DNA from: JBAZJN01 sp041651295
Lineage (GTDB): Bacteria > Patescibacteriota > UBA1384 > XYA2-FULL-43-10 > CAINNR01
Reading direction: 5' to 3'
DNA: 64,000 nt
NCBI GenBank assembly: GCA_041651295.1
Contig: JBAZJN010000002.1
Location: forward strand, 1 to 64,000
The notes beneath the pieces are model-generated. The model was not told where the DNA came from. It saw only the letters and a list, made by a program, of their open reading frames with translations, and did not search any database. This document shows, piece after piece, positions 48,775 to 57,266 of this stretch; the stretch's first letter is position 1; each line of letters opens with the position of its first letter. A program made the position numbers and the translations under genes.

Positions 48775-49218
48775 TTATTCCTTGCCCTGTTTAATATCGC
48801 TCTGCGACCCGCTTTTGGCGGATTCAACAGGATGAACTTTAGTTTCTTCTTTGCTTGCTTCTTTTTTCTTCTTGGTCTCTTCTTTTTTCGCTTCATCGGA
48901 CAAAATCAACTGCAGGTGGCTTTGGCGTTTTGTAATCGGAGCCATTTTACCCTTGGAAACCGGTGTTCCGCGTTTAAGTCGTGGACCGTCACCGCAGGAA
49001 ATGCTTTTTATATAAAAACCTTCACCATTAACCTCAGAAGTTTTGACGATCGACAATGCACTGTCAAGCAAAGTAGAAACCATTCGTGCACCCTTATTGG
49101 GTGTGAAAGTTAAAATTTCTCTGGCTTTTTCGGCCTTTTTGCCACGAACCATATTAACAACCAGCCGCAATTTGCGGGGCGAAATTTTCAAATATTTTGT
49201 TTTAACTTTTACATCCAT
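48775..49218 (-). CDS. rplV: Ribosomal protein uL22 with a charged tail
   Basis: This 147-residue exit-tunnel protein has KTKYLKISPRKLRLVVNMVR, GKKAEKAREILTFTPNKGA and GPRLKRGTPVSKGKMAPITK, the tunnel hairpin. About 35 residues of Lys/Glu-rich tail follow the normal end (~110). Confidence 0.96.
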   Translation of the reverse strand: MDVKVKTKYLKISPRKLRLVVNMVRGKKAEKAREILTFTPNKGARMVSTLLDSALSIVKTSEVNGEGFYIKSISCGDGPRLKRGTPVSKGKMAPITKRQSHLQLILSDEAKKEETKKKKEASKEETKVHPVESAKSGSQSDIKQGKE

Positions 49219-49233
49219 CTTTATGCTTTGTTA

Positions 49234-49539
49234 TTATGACTTATTTGCTGATGAATCATTACCGGCCTGCTCTTTGGCCATTTTTCCACCATGGCGTCTG
49301 AATTTGCGGGTTGTAGAAAATTCGCCCAGGCGATGCCCGATCATATCTTCAACAATGAAAACAGGTACATGCTCTTTGCCGTTATGAACCCCGATCGTTG
49401 CCCCAACCATTTCCGGAGAAATGACACAGGCTCTTGACCAGGTTTTAACAACAACTTTGCCGCCGGATTTCTTGGCCTCAGAAACTTTTTTCAAAAGTCG
49501 TTCGTCAATATACGGACCTTTTTTCAGTGATCGCGACAT
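49234..49539 (-). CDS. rpsS: Ribosomal protein uS19
   Basis: This 101-residue 30S head protein has MSRSLKKGPYIDERLLKKV, TWSRACVISPEMVGATIGVH and GHRLGEFSTTRKFRRHGGK, then a ~10-residue tail longer than the norm of 92. It overlaps rplB by one base. Confidence 0.97.
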   Translation of the reverse strand: MSRSLKKGPYIDERLLKKVSEAKKSGGKVVVKTWSRACVISPEMVGATIGVHNGKEHVPVFIVEDMIGHRLGEFSTTRKFRRHGGKMAKEQAGNDSSANKS

Positions 49540-50366
49540 TATTTGCTCCTGCGCTTAATAATCAGGTTCTTCGACTTCTTTTTCTTGTTACGGGTGCGAT
49601 ATCCCAAAGTCGGCATGCCCCACGGAGTTTTTGGATAAGCCATACCGATGGAGGTATTACCCTCACCACCACCATGTGGATGGTCGCAAGGATTCTTTGC
49701 TTTGCCGCGAACCGTTGGCCTAATTCCCATGTTTCTTTTTCTTCCGGCCTTACCGATTTTGATATTCATTGAGTCGGAATTACCAACAGCGCCGATTGTG
49801 GCAAAACAATCAGAACCAACTTTTCTAACCTCGCTTGAAGGAAGTTTGATTTGGGCTAAACCACCCTCAACCGAAAGCAGATTGGCATAATTACCAGCGC
49901 TGCGGCAAAGCTTGCCACCTTGACCGGGAAGTAATTCAATATTATGAACTTGGGTCCCGATGGGAATATTGACCAAGCGCATGCGGTTACCGATTCGGAT
50001 TGCCGCTTTGTCATTGCCTTCAATTTTTGATCCGACTTTAATTTTTTCTGCCGCTAAAATATAGTCGCATTTTCCATCTTCATATTCAACTAATGCAATG
50101 TCAGCTTTTCTATTTGGATCATATTCCAAAGCAATAACTTTGGCGCTAACATTTTGGCTGAAATCAAAATTAACCATACGGTAAAAACGCTTTGAGCCAC
50201 CGCCGCGGTGAGCAACAGTGATTCTTCCGGTATTGTTTCTTCCGGCTTTTTTGGGATTGATTTGCAAAAGCGATTTCTTTGGCTTTTCCTTCGACAACAA
50301 GGAAAAATCTACGAAAGATAGACCTCTTCTTGCATTCGACACAGGTTTTATTTTCTTAATTGCCAT
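49539..50366 (-). CDS. rplB: Ribosomal protein uL2
   Basis: This 275-residue protein of the peptidyl transferase region has GRNNTGRITVAHRGGGSKR, VNIPIGTQVHNIELLPGQGG, RSAGNYANLLSVEGGLAQIK and RGKAKNPCDHPHGGGEGNT with the conserved histidine. Ends KSKNLIIKRRSK. Length is typical. Confidence 0.98.
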   Translation of the reverse strand: MAIKKIKPVSNARRGLSFVDFSLLSKEKPKKSLLQINPKKAGRNNTGRITVAHRGGGSKRFYRMVNFDFSQNVSAKVIALEYDPNRKADIALVEYEDGKCDYILAAEKIKVGSKIEGNDKAAIRIGNRMRLVNIPIGTQVHNIELLPGQGGKLCRSAGNYANLLSVEGGLAQIKLPSSEVRKVGSDCFATIGAVGNSDSMNIKIGKAGRKRNMGIRPTVRGKAKNPCDHPHGGGEGNTSIGMAYPKTPWGMPTLGYRTRNKKKKSKNLIIKRRSK

Positions 50367-50368
50367 GG

Positions 50369-50731
50369 TTATTTCTTGATTTCTTCTTTTGGTTTTACAT
50401 CTGCCACTTGAGATTTATCTGCTTTTTCAGATTTTTTATCCTTCTTTTCTTCTTCGGTCTCAAATATTGCAATTTTTTGTCCGGCTTTGACCTTGACCAG
50501 CGCCTTTTTAATATCGCTGCGCTTGCCGCTCTTTCGGCCGACTTTTTTTAATTTTCCGGGAATATTGATTATATTGACGCCGATGACATCAACCTTATAT
50601 TGCTGGTGTATCTGCGTGGCAACAGTTGATTTATTAGCTCCCGAACTAACTAAAAATACGTAAACTCCGGATCCTGCCAAAGCAAAACTTTTTTCCGAAA
50701 TGACTGGTTTAATAATTGTTAAATTATTCAT
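50369..50731 (-). CDS. rplW: Ribosomal protein uL23 with a charged tail
   Basis: This 120-residue tunnel-exit protein has IIKPVISEKSFALAGSGVYV, STVATQIHQQYKVDVIGVNI and a KRSDIKKALVKVKAGQKIAI block, followed by ~30 residues of Lys/Glu-rich tail. It overlaps rplD by eight bases. Confidence 0.95.
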   Translation of the reverse strand: MNNLTIIKPVISEKSFALAGSGVYVFLVSSGANKSTVATQIHQQYKVDVIGVNIINIPGKLKKVGRKSGKRSDIKKALVKVKAGQKIAIFETEEEKKDKKSEKADKSQVADVKPKEEIKK

Positions 50732-51395
50732 TCTTGGCCTCTTTTTCTGCTACCGGTTCCGGTTTGTCTTTTTTGACTGAAAAATGCTTTCCAAGTTCGA
50801 TTAATGACTCTTTGGTGAAAATTATATTGTCGGCAGATACCAAAGAAACTATATCGATATTCTTGGCTTCACTGACTGTAACAAATGGCATGTTGGCAAA
50901 AGATTTTTTAGCCAAATCATCAGAAGCAGGAAGAAAAACAACAACTTTGCCTTTAAGCGGCAGACTAGTAATCGCAGAAGCTGCAATTTTTGTCTTTGGC
51001 TCGGTGAATTTTAGTCCGGTCATACCAACAGCTGATTTATCCTTAACTTTAGAATAGATCGCAGTTAACAGTGCTGCTCTTTTCTCCTTTTTGTTCAGCT
51101 TGATATTGTAATTTTTGTCAGACCTTGGGCCGAATGTTACTCCGCCACCGGACCAAATCGGTGAGCGTGAAGAACCTACTCTTGCCCGACCGGTGCCTTT
51201 TTGTCTCCAGGGTTTTTTGCCACCGCCGGAAACTTCACTTCTGTCCTTGGTGTTCGCGGAAACCTGACGTTTGTTAGCCAAAACCATTCGAACATATTCC
51301 AAGATATTAGCGCCCGATGCTTCGGACTCTAATTCCTTAGGATATTCCACTGGCGTATCTTTTTCGCCGTTTAATTTGTAAAAATCTATTTTCAT
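50724..51395 (-). CDS. rplD: Ribosomal protein uL4
   Basis: This 223-residue protein lines the exit tunnel. Diagnostic parts are MVLANKRQVSANTKDRSEVS, GGGKKPWRQKGTGRARVGS and RSPIWSGGGVTFGPRSDKNY. The C-terminal domain (about 120-205) ends with an extra PVAEKEAKNE tail. uL4 regulates the S10 operon in E. coli; whether it does here is unknown. Confidence 0.97.
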   Translation of the reverse strand: MKIDFYKLNGEKDTPVEYPKELESEASGANILEYVRMVLANKRQVSANTKDRSEVSGGGKKPWRQKGTGRARVGSSRSPIWSGGGVTFGPRSDKNYNIKLNKKEKRAALLTAIYSKVKDKSAVGMTGLKFTEPKTKIAASAITSLPLKGKVVVFLPASDDLAKKSFANMPFVTVSEAKNIDIVSLVSADNIIFTKESLIELGKHFSVKKDKPEPVAEKEAKNE

Positions 51396-51396
51396 C

Positions 51397-51957
51397 TTAA
51401 TTGCCGATTATTTTAACTTCTGATCCGGTATTACCAGGCACAGCACCTGCAACTAGCATAATGTTATTTTTGGGATCAATTTCGATAATTTCTAGATTCT
51501 TCACCGTTACTCTTTCGTTGCCCATATGGCCCGGCATTTTTTGGCCCTTGATTACTCTTTGAGGATAACCTGCTCCGATTGATCCGAGCCGTCTTTGCTG
51601 ATTTGAACCATGAGTTTCCGGACCTTTATGAAAATGGTAGCGTTTAACCGTGCCGGCAAATCCTTTGCCTTTACTTGTACCGATAACGGTAATCTTGTCT
51701 CCGGTAGCAAATGACTCGGTAGTAATATTGTCTCCGGTTTTTATGTCAATTTCTCCGGCAGTTGATCTAAACTCGGTAAACTTGGTTTTTTTTCGGTTGG
51801 TAACCGCTACTTTGACCGCACTATATCCGTTTTTTTCCTCGGTTTTAATCTCAGAGACCGCTACTGGTTTAGCTTCTAAAGCCGTAACCGCACGCGAAGT
51901 ACCATCTTGCGTAAAGATGCGGGTCATTTTCAGTTTTTTGGCAACTAAGATTTTCAT
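51397..51957 (-). CDS. rplC: Ribosomal protein uL3
   Basis: This 186-residue protein has VAKKLKMTRIFTQDGTSRAV, GTSKGKGFAGTVKRYHFHKG, GSIGAGYPQRVIKGQKMPGH and GNERVTVKNLEIIEIDPKNN. It is shorter than E. coli uL3 (209), with a reduced insertion. A 226-base gap, unusually long, separates it from rpsJ. Confidence 0.97.
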   Translation of the reverse strand: MKILVAKKLKMTRIFTQDGTSRAVTALEAKPVAVSEIKTEEKNGYSAVKVAVTNRKKTKFTEFRSTAGEIDIKTGDNITTESFATGDKITVIGTSKGKGFAGTVKRYHFHKGPETHGSNQQRRLGSIGAGYPQRVIKGQKMPGHMGNERVTVKNLEIIEIDPKNNIMLVAGAVPGNTGSEVKIIGN

Positions 51958-52183
51958 GCCTTGCGGCTCCTACCAAATTACGAATTGAACTAATTTACGA
52001 ATAAGCCAATAATAAACAGCCAGGAACTTTCAGCATTTGCTGACGTTGTCTTGGCTTTGTTGTAATCGCTCAATAGTTATCCCGAAGTTGATCGGGACAA
52101 CTTATCGAAAGTCTACACTACTTTAATCTGATATTCAAGAGTTTTGGCTTCATCTGTCTTAATCTGTGCTCAAAAATCTGTGG
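51958..52183 (-). promoter_or_regulatory. 226-base leader between rpsJ and rplC with a hairpin and a repeated motif
   Basis: No gene is visible. A strong hairpin, GTTGTCCCGA with TCGGGATAAC (52076-52101), lies in the middle. The last ~55 bases before rplC resemble the stretch before rplX and include ATTCGTAATTTGGTAGGAG. It may carry r-protein control or simply be an insertion; I see no promoter with confidence. Confidence 0.45.
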
Positions 52184-52513
52184 CTACATTTTGATTTCAA
52201 TGTCTACACCGGCCGGCAAATCAAGCGACATAAGTGAATCAATTGTCTTTGATGTTGGGTTTATAACATCAATTAGCCTCTTATGAACTCTCATTTCAAA
52301 CTGTTCCCGGCTGTTTTTAAAGACATTTGGAGATTTAATTACAGTGATTTTTGAAGTTTCAGTAGGCAGTGGAATCGGACCCACAACTTTTGCTCCGGAC
52401 CGGACCGCCGTCTCAATAATCTCAGATGCCGATTTATCAATTATCCGATAATCGTAAGCCTTTAGCTTGATTCTGATCTTCTGTTTAATTGTATCTTTTG
52501 CAGTAGGCACCAT
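52184..52513 (-). CDS. rpsJ: Ribosomal protein uS10 (NusE)
   Basis: This 109-residue protein serves in the 30S head and with NusB in antitermination. It has KIRIKLKAYDYRIIDKSASE, GAKVVGPIPLPTETSKITVI and REQFEMRVHKRLIDVINPT. It starts 13 bases after tuf ends. Confidence 0.97.
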   Translation of the reverse strand: MVPTAKDTIKQKIRIKLKAYDYRIIDKSASEIIETAVRSGAKVVGPIPLPTETSKITVIKSPNVFKNSREQFEMRVHKRLIDVINPTSKTIDSLMSLDLPAGVDIEIKM

Positions 52514-52526
52514 TCTCCTTCAAGCC

Positions 52527-53705
52527 TTATTTAACGATCTTAGATACGACACCAGCGCCGACAGTTTTGCCACCTTCGCGGATAGCAAATCGAAGATTTT
52601 CTTCAAGTGCAACCGGAACAATGAGCTTAACTTTGATATTGACTTCATCGCCAGGCATAACCATTTCACCATCAAATTCGACCTCACCAGTAACATCGGT
52701 TGTACCAATGTAAAATTGAGGTTTGTAACCTTTAGTGAAAGGAGTATGTCGTCCACCTTCCTCTTTGGTCAAAACATAGATTTTTGCTTCAAATTCTGTG
52801 TGAGGTGTAACAGTTCCCGGTTTGGCCAAAACTTGACCGCGCTCAATGTCTTCTCTCTCGACACCACGAAGAAGTACGCCGATATTGTCTCCGGCCTGAC
52901 CCTGATCAAGCATCTTTCGGAACATTTCAACGCCGGTAACAACTGTTTTTGTAGTTTTCTTAATTCCGACAATTTCAACTTCTTCGTTGACCTTAACAAC
53001 ACCTCGGGTAACTCTACCGGTGGCAACAGTTCCTCGGCCTTTGATTGAGAAAACGTCTTCAATCGGCATTAGGAACGGCTTATCGATGTCTCTAACCGGC
53101 TCCGGAATCCATGAATCAATAGCGTCCATCAGTTCGTGAATTGATTTTTCTCCATCAGCATCACCATTTAGAGCTTTTAGCGCTGAACCGCGGATAATTG
53201 GCGTATTATCACCATCAAATTCGTATTTGGTCAAAAGCTCTCTGATTTCCATTTCAACTAAGTCAATGAGCTCAGGATCGTCAACCATGTCGACCTTATT
53301 AAGAAAAACAACCATTTTTGGCACGCCAACTTGCTTGGCAAGAAGGATGTGCTCTCGGGTTTGAGGCATTGGACCATCTGCGGCTGAAACCACAAGAATA
53401 GCACCGTCCATCTGAGCGGCACCGGTGATCATGTTTTTGACATAATCAGCATGGCCCGGACAGTCGACGTGAGCATAGTGTCGTTTCTCTGTTTCATACT
53501 CTTGATGAGAAGTTGCAATAGTAATTCCACGCTCTTTCTCTTCAGGAGCATTGTCAATTTCATCAAATTTTCTAGCTTGGGCTTTGCCCTCTTTAGCTAG
53601 AACGGTCGTGATGGCCGCGGTTAAAGTTGTTTTTCCGTGGTCAACATGTCCGATTGTGCCAACATTTACATGAGGCTTGCTTCTTTCAAATTTTTCTGCA
53701 GCCAT
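52527..53705 (-). CDS. tuf: Elongation factor Tu
   Basis: EF-Tu delivers aminoacyl-tRNA to the ribosome. This 392-residue protein has the P-loop GHVDHGKT (near residue 18), switch II DCPGHADYV, NKVDMV and GSALKA for the GTPase domain, and the domain 2/3 features GRGTVATGRVTRG and GRHTPFTKGYKPQFY. Length is standard. Only one copy is in the window. Confidence 0.98.
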   Translation of the reverse strand: MAAEKFERSKPHVNVGTIGHVDHGKTTLTAAITTVLAKEGKAQARKFDEIDNAPEEKERGITIATSHQEYETEKRHYAHVDCPGHADYVKNMITGAAQMDGAILVVSAADGPMPQTREHILLAKQVGVPKMVVFLNKVDMVDDPELIDLVEMEIRELLTKYEFDGDNTPIIRGSALKALNGDADGEKSIHELMDAIDSWIPEPVRDIDKPFLMPIEDVFSIKGRGTVATGRVTRGVVKVNEEVEIVGIKKTTKTVVTGVEMFRKMLDQGQAGDNIGVLLRGVEREDIERGQVLAKPGTVTPHTEFEAKIYVLTKEEGGRHTPFTKGYKPQFYIGTTDVTGEVEFDGEMVMPGDEVNIKVKLIVPVALEENLRFAIREGGKTVGAGVVSKIVK

Positions 53706-53742
53706 AGTAACTCCTATTATAGCTTAACTTTTTCTATTCTTG

Positions 53743-53771
53743 ATATTAACCTAAATTTTTTCAAAAGTCAA
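53743..53771 (-). promoter_or_regulatory. Candidate promoter of tuf and the S10 block
   Basis: TTGACT (53766-53771) and TAATAT (53743-53748) on the minus strand, 17 bases apart, lie between fusA and tuf. The upstream part of this gap (53776-53812) repeats AAGTCTAAAGTC-like units. Confidence 0.55.
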
Positions 53772-53882
53772 CAAATTTTAAGTCTAAAGTCAAAAGTTGA
53801 AAGTCTAAAGTCCACTGAGACGGATTTTTGATCAAATTCATGATACTTTCGACGTTACGAACTATATTGGCTTTTAACTAAT

Positions 53883-55958
53883 TCATTTCTTGCCTTCGAT
53901 AATTTCCTGGGCAACATTTCGCGGAACTTCGGCATAATGGTCAAATTCCATAGTGTATTGGCCGCGTCCTTGCGTCATGCTTCGAAGCGCAGTCGCATAG
54001 CCAAACATTGAGGCAAGCGGGACTTTGGAATCGATAATCTTGGCACCGGCGCGATCAATCATTTCTTCAATTTGTCCGCGCTTGGAGTTTAAGTCACCGA
54101 CAACATCCCCCGTGTATTCCTCCGGAATTGTGACCTCAACCTTCATAATAGGCTCTAGGATGATCGGATCAGCCTTTTTGAAACCTTCCTGAAAAGCGTA
54201 TGAACCGGCAATTTTAAAGGCCATTTCAGAAGAGTCAACCTCGTGGAACGTACCGTCGTAGAGTGTAACCTTGGTATCAACAACCGGATAACCGGCGATC
54301 ACACCTTTTGCCATCGCCTCTTTCACTCCAGCTTCAACCGGGCCAATATATTCCTTTGGAATGGCGCCGCCAACAATTTTGTTAACGAATTCAAAACCGG
54401 CTCCCTCTTCATTTGGTTCAATCTTCAAATAAACATGACCGTATTGACCGCGTCCACCTGATTGGCGAACATATTTACCTTCTTGTTCGACTGATTTTCT
54501 GATTGCCTCTTTGTAAGCAACTTGCGGATTACCAATGTTGGCTTCGACTTTGAACTCGCGCTTCATCCGGTCGACAATAATTTCCAAATGCAATTCGCCC
54601 ATACCTTCAATAATTGTTTGGCCGGAATCAGCATCGGTGTGAACGCGGAAGGTTGGATCTTCTTCTGACAGTCTTTGAAGGGCAACGCCCATTTTTTCTT
54701 GGTCAGCCTTAGTCTTAGGCTCGATTGCGATAGAAATAACCGGCTCCGGAAAAGTGATTTGTTCAAGAATATATTTTTGACTGACATCGCAAAGAGTATC
54801 GCCGGTCACCGTGGCCTTTAGACCAACGGCAGCAGCAATTTCTCCGGAGTAGACTTCGGTAACATCTTCCCGGTGATTGGCATGCATCCGCAATATTCGG
54901 CCGATTCGCTCTTTTTCACCCGATCTTGTATTCATAACATAGCTGCCGGAAGTAATTTTTCCAGAATAAACACGGAAAAAAGTTAATTTACCGACGAAGG
55001 GGTCAGCGGCAATTTTAAAGGCCAGTGCGACAAACGGTGCGTCATCATCAATTTTTATTTCAACTTCCTCATCTGAGCCTACAGTTGTCGCTTTGATTGG
55101 TGGTACATCTAGTGGCGATGGTAGATAATCAACCACAGCATCTAGTAGTGGCTGAACACCTTTATTCTTGAGCGCAGTTCCAGCAAAAACCGGGTATATT
55201 TCACCTTTGATAGTTGCGGCTCGGACGGCAGCCTTTAGTTCAGGAACACTTGGCTCTTCGCCGTTAAGATATTTTTCCAATAGGGCATCGTTAGTTTCAA
55301 CAATTTTTTCAATCATTTCGGCCCGCCACTTTTCGGCCTCGGCTTTCATGTCGGCAGGGATTTCTTCAACTTCGTAAGTCTTGCCCAGATCCTCCGAGGT
55401 GTAAATATAAGCCTTTTGTTCCATTAAATCGACAACTCCACGAAGATCAGCCTCTTTGCCAACCGGAAGCTGCATGGCAACAGCGTTGGCTTTAAGTCGG
55501 TCGATAATGGAATTGAAGCTCATATAAAAATCACCGGCGATTGCATCAAGCTTATTTACGAAGCAAATTCGCGGGACATTATATTTGTCTGCTTGACGCC
55601 AAACCGTTTCTGACTGGGGTTCAACACCGTTTTTACCGTCGAAAACCACAACTGCGCCATCAAGAACGCGCATTGAGCGCTCGACTTCTACAGTAAAATC
55701 AACGTGACCGGGAGTATCGATAATATTTATCCGATGATCGTTCCAAAAACAGGTAGTTGCAGCCGAGGTGATGGTTATGCCACGTTCTTTTTCCTGCTCC
55801 ATCCAGTCCATTTCGGCGGCACCTTCATGAACTTCACCAATTTTGTGTTTTTTGCCCGTATAGTAAAGAATACGCTCTGTGACAGTCGTTTTTCCGGCAT
55901 CAATATGAGCAGCAATACCGATATTTCTGGTTTTTTCCAATGAGTAATCGCGAGGCAT
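53883..55958 (-). CDS. fusA: Elongation factor G
   Basis: EF-G drives translocation. This 691-residue protein has the P-loop AHIDAGKTT (near 18), switch II DTPGHVDFTVEV, NKLD and GSAL-equivalent GTALKNKG. Domain IV has RQSGGRGQYGHVY and the loop near GPVEAGVKEAMAKG; domain V ends with RSMTQGRGQYTMEFDHYAEV. It ends in TGA. In front is a leader with its own promoter at 56087, and 3' of rpsG an inserted block separates the two. Confidence 0.98.
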   Translation of the reverse strand: MPRDYSLEKTRNIGIAAHIDAGKTTVTERILYYTGKKHKIGEVHEGAAEMDWMEQEKERGITITSAATTCFWNDHRINIIDTPGHVDFTVEVERSMRVLDGAVVVFDGKNGVEPQSETVWRQADKYNVPRICFVNKLDAIAGDFYMSFNSIIDRLKANAVAMQLPVGKEADLRGVVDLMEQKAYIYTSEDLGKTYEVEEIPADMKAEAEKWRAEMIEKIVETNDALLEKYLNGEEPSVPELKAAVRAATIKGEIYPVFAGTALKNKGVQPLLDAVVDYLPSPLDVPPIKATTVGSDEEVEIKIDDDAPFVALAFKIAADPFVGKLTFFRVYSGKITSGSYVMNTRSGEKERIGRILRMHANHREDVTEVYSGEIAAAVGLKATVTGDTLCDVSQKYILEQITFPEPVISIAIEPKTKADQEKMGVALQRLSEEDPTFRVHTDADSGQTIIEGMGELHLEIIVDRMKREFKVEANIGNPQVAYKEAIRKSVEQEGKYVRQSGGRGQYGHVYLKIEPNEEGAGFEFVNKIVGGAIPKEYIGPVEAGVKEAMAKGVIAGYPVVDTKVTLYDGTFHEVDSSEMAFKIAGSYAFQEGFKKADPIILEPIMKVEVTIPEEYTGDVVGDLNSKRGQIEEMIDRAGAKIIDSKVPLASMFGYATALRSMTQGRGQYTMEFDHYAEVPRNVAQEIIEGKK

Positions 55959-56086
55959 AGATCTCCTACTAAATTACGAATAATTTCCCAAACCAACTAA
56001 CATTTTTTTGTTTCGTAGGTTAGTTCTTGTTGGTACTTTGGTAGGACAATTTCTTATGGAAATAAAAATTGCCCCTAAGCAATATA

Positions 56087-56116
56087 TTTATAGCATAATC
56101 AAGAGGCGAATGTCAA
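56087..56116 (-). promoter_or_regulatory. Promoter of fusA, with a short stem just after the start site
   Basis: A perfect TTGACA (56111-56116) and TATAAA (56087-56092) are 18 bases apart on the minus strand. The transcript begins with ATTGC-TTAGGG-GCAAT followed by TTTTTATTT (about 56061-56083), which resembles a weak attenuator, and later an AACTAAC/GTTAGTT stem. Confidence 0.7.
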
Positions 56117-56140
56117 ATAGGAAAAATCAATTATTTTGAC

Positions 56141-56173
56141 AAAAAAATGCGGAATCCCAAGTGGGACCCGCAC
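56141..56173 (-). terminator. Terminator of the small zinc-ribbon gene
   Basis: TGCGGGTCCCA pairs with TGGGATTCCGCA (one or two mismatches) over CTT and is followed by TTTTTTT on the minus strand. Confidence 0.88.
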
Positions 56174-56200
56174 AGAACCCTCGATAGCATGTTGGGGACT

Positions 56201-56392
56201 TCACGGTTCCGGTTGTTGGCCGCTGTCGGTCAGTACCCGACCATGAACAATCCTATTCTGTCGTCCCCTATCGCAGTCGGGGCAATCATGGATCGGGCCG
56301 TTGTAGTCGAGGTCGTTGCCACCGACTGCTCCCGTGTTACCACATGTCGGACATGGCTTCTTTGCTGTCCTCACTTCAGCTCGATTGTTCAT
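56201..56392 (-). CDS. 63-residue zinc-ribbon protein (DnaJ-type CxxC pairs)
   Basis: This small protein contains CPTCGNTG (residues 14-21) and CPDCDRG (about 37-43), the CxxCxG-like pairs of DnaJ zinc fingers, separated by an acidic loop. It starts at ATG 56392 after GGGGAGA. It has a perfect promoter and a strong terminator and is much GC-richer than fusA next door. No partner is visible; a chaperone or RNA-binding role is only a guess from the motif. Confidence 0.65.
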   Translation of the reverse strand: MNNRAEVRTAKKPCPTCGNTGAVGGNDLDYNGPIHDCPDCDRGRQNRIVHGRVLTDSGQQPEP

Positions 56393-56426
56393 ATCACTCT
56401 CCCCAGCAAGTATGGAAAACAGCTTG

Positions 56427-56455
56427 ATTATATCTGAACATAATTATTTCGTCAA
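56427..56455 (-). promoter_or_regulatory. Promoter of the 63-residue zinc-ribbon gene
   Basis: TTGACG (56450-56455) and TATAAT (56427-56432) on the minus strand, exactly 17 bases apart. Confidence 0.8.
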
Positions 56456-56459
56456 TAAC

Positions 56460-56489
56460 GCAAAAACCGCCCTGTTGAGCGGTTTTTGC
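56460..56489. terminator. Bidirectional terminator before the zinc-ribbon gene
   Basis: GCAAAAACCGC pairs with GCGGTTTTTGC around CCTGTTGA, with A/T runs on both sides. It ends the two-gene unit 56503-57166. Confidence 0.85.
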
Positions 56490-56502
56490 TAAAAAACTTT
56501 TT

Positions 56503-56820
56503 TTAGGAAAAAATCATTTTTGTAAAAGCAATTTTTTCCTCTTCGCTTAAACTGCGGGCAACACTTTCGACGTACTGCTCAACTACTTCTCTGGCAACAT
56601 TGTTTGCAACTTCAGTTAATTCTTCCTTCGATAATTTTGAAATATAGCCATTTGGATTGCTACCAATCTCATCTGCTGATTCCGGATGATCTTTAGCAAG
56701 ACGGATCAAAAGAGACGTTCGCGCAATTTCTTCCAGCTCATTCATTTGCTTTTCAGCCTCGTCTGACTTGAACCCTATCGAAATAAGAGCATTTTTGAAT
56801 TTTTCTAATAAGTTATTCAT
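56503..56820 (-). CDS. Helical protein of unknown function
   Basis: This 105-residue protein starts at ATG 56820, seven bases after a GGAGG site, and overlaps the previous gene by eight bases. It is almost entirely helical (LEKFKNALISIGFKSDEAEK, MNELEEIARTSLLIRLAKD, VVEQYVESVARSLSEEEKI), with heptad-like patterns that suggest a coiled-coil or dimer. No family is recognised. Coupling to the upstream membrane protein suggests a pair. Confidence 0.68.
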   Translation of the reverse strand: MNNLLEKFKNALISIGFKSDEAEKQMNELEEIARTSLLIRLAKDHPESADEIGSNPNGYISKLSKEELTEVANNVAREVVEQYVESVARSLSEEEKIAFTKMIFS

Positions 56821-57166
56821 CTTTACCTCCGAATCTATTTTCTCTCTCGCGTTTCCGTTCCTCATATTTACGGTTATCATGTGACACCATTGTTCCTATT
56901 CCAATTAGGAGCAACCCTAACCCGGAAATCATTGCACTGTCAATATCTGCATGCTTTGTAAGCATATCTGCACTAAGTGCGAGCGTGCCTAATCCAAGTC
57001 CTTTCACTGGAGTTGTAAAGTCATCGTTTTCTGAACCTCCCGAGGTGAATAAGTCTAGCGCTGCATTTTTCAATCCTTTTTTGGTACGCTCAATCCAATC
57101 TCGACCATTTTCTTCAGGAATACTAGTTTCCCCACCTTCTGCTGATTCATTTTCATTTTCATTCAT
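56813..57166 (-). CDS. Small membrane protein of unknown function
   Basis: This 117-residue protein starts at ATG 57166, preceded by GGGAGAA; the longer frame is rejected. An acidic start (NENENESAEGG) precedes two hydrophobic stretches (around residues 60-75 and 79-97) and a strongly charged end (RKYEERKRERENRFGG). Its structure suggests a membrane hairpin with both ends inside. It is coupled to the helical protein at 56503. Confidence 0.65.
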   Translation of the reverse strand: MNENENESAEGGETSIPEENGRDWIERTKKGLKNAALDLFTSGGSENDDFTTPVKGLGLGTLALSADMLTKHADIDSAMISGLGLLLIGIGTMVSHDNRKYEERKRERENRFGGKDE

Positions 57167-57200
57167 TTTTCTCCCAAATTGATTATTTACTGTTACTGTT

Positions 57201-57229
57201 ATTATCGTTGCAAAAAAATTGTTTGTCAA
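57201..57229 (-). promoter_or_regulatory. Promoter of the membrane-protein/helical-protein pair
   Basis: A perfect TTGACA (57224-57229) and GATAAT (57201-57206) on the minus strand, 17 bases apart, directly after the terminator of the next gene. Confidence 0.65.
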
Positions 57230-57230
57230 C

Positions 57231-57256
57231 AAAAAAGCGCGGCGATACATCACCGC
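57231..57256 (-). terminator. Terminator of the gene at 57267
   Basis: GCGGTGAT pairs with ATCGCCGC around GT, followed by GCTTTTTT on the minus strand. The same sequence, with one change, follows the ankyrin gene at 58094. Confidence 0.87.
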
Positions 57257-57266
57257 GATGAGACAA

